Positions 59,841-64,000 of a DNA stretch of 64,000 nucleotides are shown here, piece by piece. Location: the NCBI GenBank assembly GCA_002238505.1, contig MPMM01000010.1:1-64000 (forward strand). The letters run 5' to 3'. The translations under genes and the position numbers were made by a program. Under the pieces are notes generated by a model that made no database searches, was not told the DNA's origin, and saw nothing but the letters and a program-made list of their open reading frames with translations. How positions within the stretch are numbered: the stretch's first letter is position 1; each line of letters opens with the position of its first letter. The stretch comes from SAR202 cluster bacterium bin22. Its GTDB lineage: Bacteria; Chloroflexota; Dehalococcoidia; Lucifugimonadales; UBA3495.

Positions 59841-59901
59841 ATATTTGTAACTGTGCTCAATTGGTGACGCCGGCAATTTGAGCCGCCGCCCCGGTGAGAA
59901 A

Positions 59902-60258
59902 CTACACGCTGAACGACGTGCCGCAGCCGCAGGCCTTCTTGGCGTTCGGGTTTTCAAAGGTAAAACCCTTGCCGTTAAGGCCGTCGGAAAAGTCCAGTTC
60001 GGTGCCCACCAGGTAGATGTAGCTCTTCTTGTCCACCATCACCTTGACGCCGAATTGCTCGACGATCTTGTCGCTCTCCAGTTCCTCGTCGGTAATCTTC
60101 AGGTCATAGGTCAGGCCGGAGCAACCTCCGCCCTTGACCGCCACCCGAAGGCCCACATTGTCCCCGATTCCTTCCTTCTCCGCGAAGTACTTGATCTTCT
60201 CAGCGGCCTTTGCGGTTATCTGTACACCCAGTTCCACGCCATCCATGGTTATTGCCAT
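59902..60258 (-). CDS. erpA: A-type iron-sulfur carrier
   Basis: 118 residues. I-T-x-x-A-A-E-K-I (about 14-22), V-K-G-G-G-C-S-G-L-T-Y (about 41-51) and the C-terminal C-G-C-G-T-S-F (about 110-116) supply the three conserved cysteines that hold a [2Fe-2S] or [4Fe-4S] cluster for delivery to target proteins. Full length; which A-type class (ErpA, IscA or SufA) cannot be settled by eye. AGGAGGG precedes the ATG. It stands directly upstream of the haem operon, whose products and the Fe-S enzymes of this window are plausible customers. Confidence 0.92.
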   Translation of the reverse strand: MAITMDGVELGVQITAKAAEKIKYFAEKEGIGDNVGLRVAVKGGGCSGLTYDLKITDEELESDKIVEQFGVKVMVDKKSYIYLVGTELDFSDGLNGKGFTFENPNAKKACGCGTSFSV

Positions 60259-60353
60259 TTTCAGCCCTCCTGTAGGAAAGCAGTATTGCTCACACTATTA
60301 AACCCATTCTACGTTCATCAAACACCCATAGTCAATGGGGCGTTAGCCACTGG

Positions 60354-60420
60354 CCAGGGTCTTTCGAACATTTTGGTAGAGTCTCTTCCACCGTTCGCCC
60401 TGAGCCCGTCGAAGGGCCTC
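60354..60420. repeat. family B element fragment (left half)
   Basis: CCAGGGTCTTTCGAAC, GGTAGAGTCTCTTCCACCG and the TTCGCCCTGAGCCCGTCG block, without a right end. Confidence 0.6.
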
Positions 60421-60672
60421 AATTTCCTCCTGATTGTCCGGCCGCAAGCCCGAAAGCCGGATTGCGGGACGTGGCACACTTCTACAAGGCTCAAGTCATG
60501 TCGCCCTGAGCGCCAACCATGTCGCCCTGAGCTTGCCGAAGGGCCTAGAAACCTGCCTGAAGTCCGGTTGTGGGTCCCAAAGCAGGTCTGCGGGACGGAG
60601 TTTGCAATCTTCAATCCTTGCGCAACCACAATCCCCCCGAAACCGCGATTGCCCTGACCCCCGTCTTTCCCG

Positions 60673-60778
60673 CCAGGGTCTGTCGATTATTTTGGTAGAG
60701 TTTCTTCCACCGTTTATTTTGGTAGAGTCTCTTCCACCGTTCGCCCTGAGCCCGTCGAAGGGCCGCCCGGAACAGCAA
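60673..60778. repeat. family B element fragment with duplicated segment
   Basis: CCAGGGTCTGTCGATTATTT followed by two copies of ATTTTGGTAGAGT(C/T)TCTTCC and the TTCGCCCTGAGCCCGTCG block. The rest of 60259-60884 carries scattered CATGTCGCCCTGAGC blocks and no gene. Confidence 0.6.
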
Positions 60779-60884
60779 GGGCAGACCTGTGTGTCTGCCC
60801 TTGCCTCACAAATGAAACCACCCGAATAGGAACCGTACGACAGCCGCTGGGCCAGAGCAATCGCCTCTGCCGCCCGGGCCAACC

Positions 60885-61541
60885 TCAACCCTCCCCAAAG
60901 CCCTCCGGCCCCAGCAAAGGCACAAAGCGGCACTTGCCCTGTACCTCAATGGTCAAACCCTCTTCGGTCCGTCGGGCCAGGATGAGGCTCTGTTCATCCC
61001 TCGGCCCCACCGGAGCCACCAGCCGCCCTCCAACTGCCAGCTGCCCCACCAGCGTATCGGGCAACCCCGGGCACGCGGCCGTAACGATTATGGCATCAAA
61101 GGGAGCCTGGTCAGGGCAACCCAGAACCGGGCCGGCGAATTCCGCAACCACGTTGTCGCAGCCCAGTTCTTCCAGCCTGGCTCGGGCGGCCTCCGCCAGT
61201 ACCGGTTCCCGTTCCACCGACACAACCCGTCCGCGCGGGAGCAGCAGCGACAGGATGGCTGCCTGGTACCCGCTGCCGGTGCCCACTTCCAGGACCTTCT
61301 CGTCCCCCCTCAGCTCCAGAAGCTCCGTCATTCGGGCAACCATGTAGGGCTGGGAAATTGTCTGCCCAGAACCAATGGACAGGGGGATGTTCTGGTAGGA
61401 CAGGGACCGAACATCTGGAGGCACGAAACGCTCCCTGGGCACCTGCTCCATCGCTCCCAGCACCGATTTACTGCCTATTTCCCCGTCAAGTTCTACGAAA
61501 AGAGCTTTTCTTTCCGCCTCTAATCTCTGTATTATGTCCAC
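60885..61541 (-). CDS. pcm: protein-L-isoaspartate O-methyltransferase
   Basis: 218 residues; methylates damaged isoaspartyl residues in proteins with SAM, starting their repair. P-R-E-R-F-V-P (about 31-37), S-I-G-S-G-Q-T-I-S-Q-P-Y-M-V-A (about 52-66) and E-V-G-T-G-S-G-Y-Q-A-A-I (about 81-92) are the family landmarks. The GTG start at 61541 has AGGGGG upstream and gives the usual Pcm length; the frame remains open to 61979 only because it runs into repeat DNA. Cytosolic, single gene. Confidence 0.9.
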   Translation of the reverse strand: MDIIQRLEAERKALFVELDGEIGSKSVLGAMEQVPRERFVPPDVRSLSYQNIPLSIGSGQTISQPYMVARMTELLELRGDEKVLEVGTGSGYQAAILSLLLPRGRVVSVEREPVLAEAARARLEELGCDNVVAEFAGPVLGCPDQAPFDAIIVTAACPGLPDTLVGQLAVGGRLVAPVGPRDEQSLILARRTEEGLTIEVQGKCRFVPLLGPEGFGEG

Positions 61542-62227
61542 CGCAACCCCCTGCGGCGCACTATAGCATACAGGCATTCCACGTACAAATGGCAGACCAC
61601 CACCAGCAGCGCAATCGCCTTTTAGACTCAGACTATAAGTGGCAGATAGATTCAGACCATAAGTGGCAAAACACCCCAAGCCATAAGTCATGTCGCCCTG
61701 AGCGCAGCCGAAGGGCCTCAAATCCCTCCTGCCTGTCCGGCCAAAGGCCCGAAACCCGGTTTGGGGAATGGCATAACCCCCACCGTCCCCGACCCCCAAC
61801 CATGTCTTTCCCGCGCAGGCGGGAACCTCGCACCCGTCCGCCCCTAACCTGAATCCGTTCGTGGTGAGCCCGTCGAACCACCCCGCCGCCACCCACAAGC
61901 CAATGTCGCCCTGCGCCTGGCCGAAGCCCCCAAACCACGGTAGGGGCAGACCTGCGTGTCTGCCCTGGATACTGCCCATTCAACCAACCCAATTCCCGAA
62001 AATCCGCCCCCCTCTGTGGACACCTCCCCCCAATGTCGCCCTGAGCGCAGCCGAAGGGCCTCAAATCCTCCCCCCTCAACCCGGTTGCGGATCCGAAAGT
62101 TGGTTTGCGGGATGTTTTTAATCCCGGCGTAACGCCAATTTCCTCAAAACGCGACTCCCCCGTCGCCAGCAGTCGCTTATGGAGTTGGCGCCAACCCCGG
62201 GGACGTCTGGCCGCCCCGGCTTATCCC
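61542..62227. repeat. cluster of short interspersed repeat blocks
   Basis: Contains CATGTCGCCCTGAGCGCAGC copies near 61689 and 62032, a TTTCCCGCGCAGGCGGGAA palindrome near 61807, and GTGAGCCCGTCGAAC near 61865. These blocks also build the repeats at 3.7 kb and 60.5 kb. No gene is supported. Confidence 0.6.
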
Positions 62228-63037
62228 CTACCTTCTCGTAGCCCTCCCCCGCAACGCCGCCAGGGCCAGGAACAGGCTGAACACTCCCACCCCCAGCGTC
62301 GCAATCAGGCCGAATATAATATCGTCCGCCTTCCATCCCTCGGTAATCAGCGACCTCTCGGCCGCCAGGAGGTAGGTCACCGGATTGTAGTCGGCAATGG
62401 TGGAAAGCCACGGCGTCATCTGTTCCTGCGGTATGAACAGGGTCGTCATGAACAGGAAAGGGAAGAACAGCAGGAAGGACAGGTTCACCGCGGCCACATT
62501 CCCCGTTTTGAAGGCAATGGCGTAAGGAAATCCGTTATATGCCAGGCCCCAAAGCCCTGCCAGGAGCATGAACGTCAAAATTCCCAGCACTCCCGTCTCA
62601 AACTGGACACCCACAATAAAACCCATTATCACCACGGGAATCGTCAGGGCTACAATCAGCACAAAGTCTGCCATCAACAGCCCCAGCAGCAGCGCTCCCC
62701 GGTTCACCGGAGTTATCACCAGCCGGTCAAAGTAGCCCGACTGTATATCCGTCACCACCGTAATGGCGCGGGACACGCCGGTCACCGCAAACAGCACCGC
62801 TACCGGCAACTGAAACGCCCGGTAGTCCAGCCCCGGGATATTCTCCGCAAAGTCCTGCAGCGCTCCCACCGTCACCGCGAACATGAACACTGGGATGCAC
62901 AGGGCCGGTATCACTGTTTCCAGGTCCCGCAGCATCGCGCGCACCGCCCGCCGCGCCACGGCAAGAACATCCCTGAAGAACCCCCCCTTGCGGGCGTGTA
63001 CCGTTATCGATGTGGCGCCCGATGCGACGGCCATCAT
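62228..63037 (-). CDS. ABC-2 type transporter permease
   Basis: 269 residues with six membrane helices (V-I-P-A-L-C-I-P-V-F-M-F-A-V-T-V, M-A-D-F-V-L-I-V-A-L-T-I-P-V-V-I, L-A-G-L-W-G-L-A-Y, L-L-F-F-P-F-L-F-M-T-T-L-F, and so on). The block Y-F-D-R-L-V-I-T-P-V-N-R-G-A-L-L-L-G (about 102-119) and P-W-L-S-T-I-A-D-Y-N-P-V-T-Y are typical of daunorubicin-type drug exporters. Forms the channel for the ATPase encoded just upstream, 57 bases away on the same strand. The substrate is unknown. AAGGAGAAAATG fixes the start. Confidence 0.87.
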   Translation of the reverse strand: MMAVASGATSITVHARKGGFFRDVLAVARRAVRAMLRDLETVIPALCIPVFMFAVTVGALQDFAENIPGLDYRAFQLPVAVLFAVTGVSRAITVVTDIQSGYFDRLVITPVNRGALLLGLLMADFVLIVALTIPVVIMGFIVGVQFETGVLGILTFMLLAGLWGLAYNGFPYAIAFKTGNVAAVNLSFLLFFPFLFMTTLFIPQEQMTPWLSTIADYNPVTYLLAAERSLITEGWKADDIIFGLIATLGVGVFSLFLALAALRGRATRR

Positions 63038-63094
63038 TTTCTCCTTTGGTGTATCACGTGGAAAACTATGTCGGCAGGTTAGTCTGTCCGCAGG

Positions 63095-64000
63095 CTAGTC
63101 GTCTTCCTGTCCCGCTTCTTCCCGCTGCAGCCTGGAACCCGTCACCTGCAGGAAGACGTCGTCCAGGGTGGGCGTGCGCAGGGTCAACTCCCTCACGCCC
63201 ACTCCCATTTCATTCAGTTTCAGGGCCACCGCGCTCACCAGGGCCGCCCCATTCCCGGAGCTGACCGTCAGTTCCGATTCGTGCGCATCTACTCCCTCCA
63301 CATTCGGCAATGCCTCCAGCGCGGCCAGCGCCTTGTCCGATACCGGTGCATCCATGTGGATGATTATCAGGTCCGAGCCCCGCGAATGTTTCAGTTCCAG
63401 CGGCGTCCCCTGGACGGCCAGTCGTCCCCGGTCGATTATCCCCACCCGGTGGGCCAGGGCATCGGCCTCTTCCAGGTACTGGGTGGTCAGAAATATTGTC
63501 ACGCCCAGTTCCGTGTTAATCTGTCCCACCTCTACGAAAATCCGGTTCCTGCTTATGGGGTCCAGGCCGGTGGTGGGTTCGTCCAGGAACAGGATTTCCG
63601 GCTGGTGAATCAGGGCCGCCGCCAGGTCCAGCCGACGCTTCATTCCCCCCGAGTAGGTACCAATCATCCGCCCCATTGCATCGCCAATATCAATCAGGTC
63701 GCTCAGGTCGGCCATCCGGGAGGCGATTTCCCGCTCCCTAAGCCCATATAACCGCCCCTGCAGCGTAAGCAGTTCCCGACCCGTCTGATTCTCGTCCAGG
63801 GCCGCTTCCTGCAGTGCGGCGCCGATCCGCAGCCGCACCTGGTCGGGCTGGGCTACCGCGTCAAAGCCGGCCACCGATATGGACCCCGCCGTCGGCGACA
63901 GCAGGGTTATGAGCATCCTGATGACAGTCGTTTTGCCCGCCCCGTTGGGCCCCAGAAACCCGTAAATTTCGCCCCGGTGGACGGACAAGTCTATTCCGTC
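63095..64000 (-). CDS. ABC transporter ATPase (start outside window)
   Basis: About 301 residues visible; the first ~20 codons lie beyond the window end. Walker A G-P-N-G-A-G-K-T-T, signature Y-S-G-G-M-K-R-R-L-D-L, Walker B I-L-F-L-D-E-P-T-T-G-L-D-P and the switch region T-T-Q-Y-L-E-E-A-D are intact. The C-terminal extension (E-L-T-L-R-T-P-T-L-D-D-V-F-L-Q-V-T-G) is that of DrrA-type multidrug exporter ATPases. It powers the permease at 62228-63037. The H-loop carries Gln (T-T-Q) where most have His, as is common in this group. Confidence 0.92.
   Translation of the reverse strand, partial: DGIDLSVHRGEIYGFLGPNGAGKTTVIRMLITLLSPTAGSISVAGFDAVAQPDQVRLRIGAALQEAALDENQTGRELLTLQGRLYGLREREIASRMADLSDLIDIGDAMGRMIGTYSGGMKRRLDLAAALIHQPEILFLDEPTTGLDPISRNRIFVEVGQINTELGVTIFLTTQYLEEADALAHRVGIIDRGRLAVQGTPLELKHSRGSDLIIIHMDAPVSDKALAALEALPNVEGVDAHESELTVSSGNGAALVSAVALKLNEMGVGVRELTLRTPTLDDVFLQVTGSRLQREEAGQEDD

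Noticed and set aside
61542-61979. N-terminal extension of the isoaspartate methyltransferase
   Set aside because: The extension is translated interspersed repeat; GTG at 61541 with AGGGGG gives the normal family length.

Overview
The window looks like chromosomal DNA of an uncultured Chloroflexota bacterium, most likely of the SAR202/Dehalococcoidia side. This is inferred from gene content: three luciferase-like flavin/F420 monooxygenase genes, Gfo/Idh and NIPSNAP catabolic genes, a nickel superoxide dismutase, a siroheme-type haem pathway, Pro/Thr-rich lipoproteins and many short interspersed repeats. No rRNA or marker gene is present to prove it.

Layout. 0.1-1 kb: three paralogous ~60-residue proteins of unknown function. 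1.2-15 kb: oxidoreductases (LLM x3, aldo/keto reductase, Gfo/Idh, VOC) and an assimilatory sulfite reductase operon (reductase, TM2 protein, uroporphyrinogen-III synthase). That operon is preceded by a promoter, a 16-codon Cys-Thr-Cys-Thr-Cys leader peptide and an intrinsic terminator, which together look like a cysteine-sensing attenuator. 15.15-26.76 kb: an 11.6-kb transposon with perfect 20-bp terminal inverted repeats and a 7-bp target duplication, inserted in a repeat array. It carries a SWIM-finger DDE transposase, HTH proteins, an HNH and a PD-(D/E)XK-like nuclease, secreted or lipid-anchored proteins, a structured 5' leader and two tRNAs. One tRNA is a serine-type tRNA with a UGA-reading (opal suppressor) anticodon.

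27-36 kb: DUF998 and DUF2306-like membrane proteins, a TldD-like protease, malic enzyme, a DHFR-like reductase, a zinc-ribbon/RDD protein and dihydroxy-acid dehydratase. 36.3-44.4 kb: four tandem paralogous lipoproteins with Pro/Thr stalks and PQQ-type beta-propellers. 44.8-50.6 kb: AI-2E-type transporter, Ni-SOD, HemL and two poorly known proteins. 51-60.3 kb: a haem/siroheme operon on the minus strand (regulator, AhbAB-like fusion, SirC, HemA, HemC, zeta-toxin-like pair, CobA-HemD, HemB) plus an ErpA-type Fe-S carrier. 60.9-64 kb: protein-L-isoaspartate methyltransferase and an ABC-2 exporter that runs off the end.

Intergenic DNA is full of short non-autonomous elements in several families. 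Some have terminal inverted repeats and TA duplications, and six gene stop codons lie exactly on the TA at an element boundary. The HemA/HemB/HemC/HemD/SirC enzymes supply siroheme to the sulfite reductase and to the AhbAB branch towards haem; AhbC and AhbD are not in this window.
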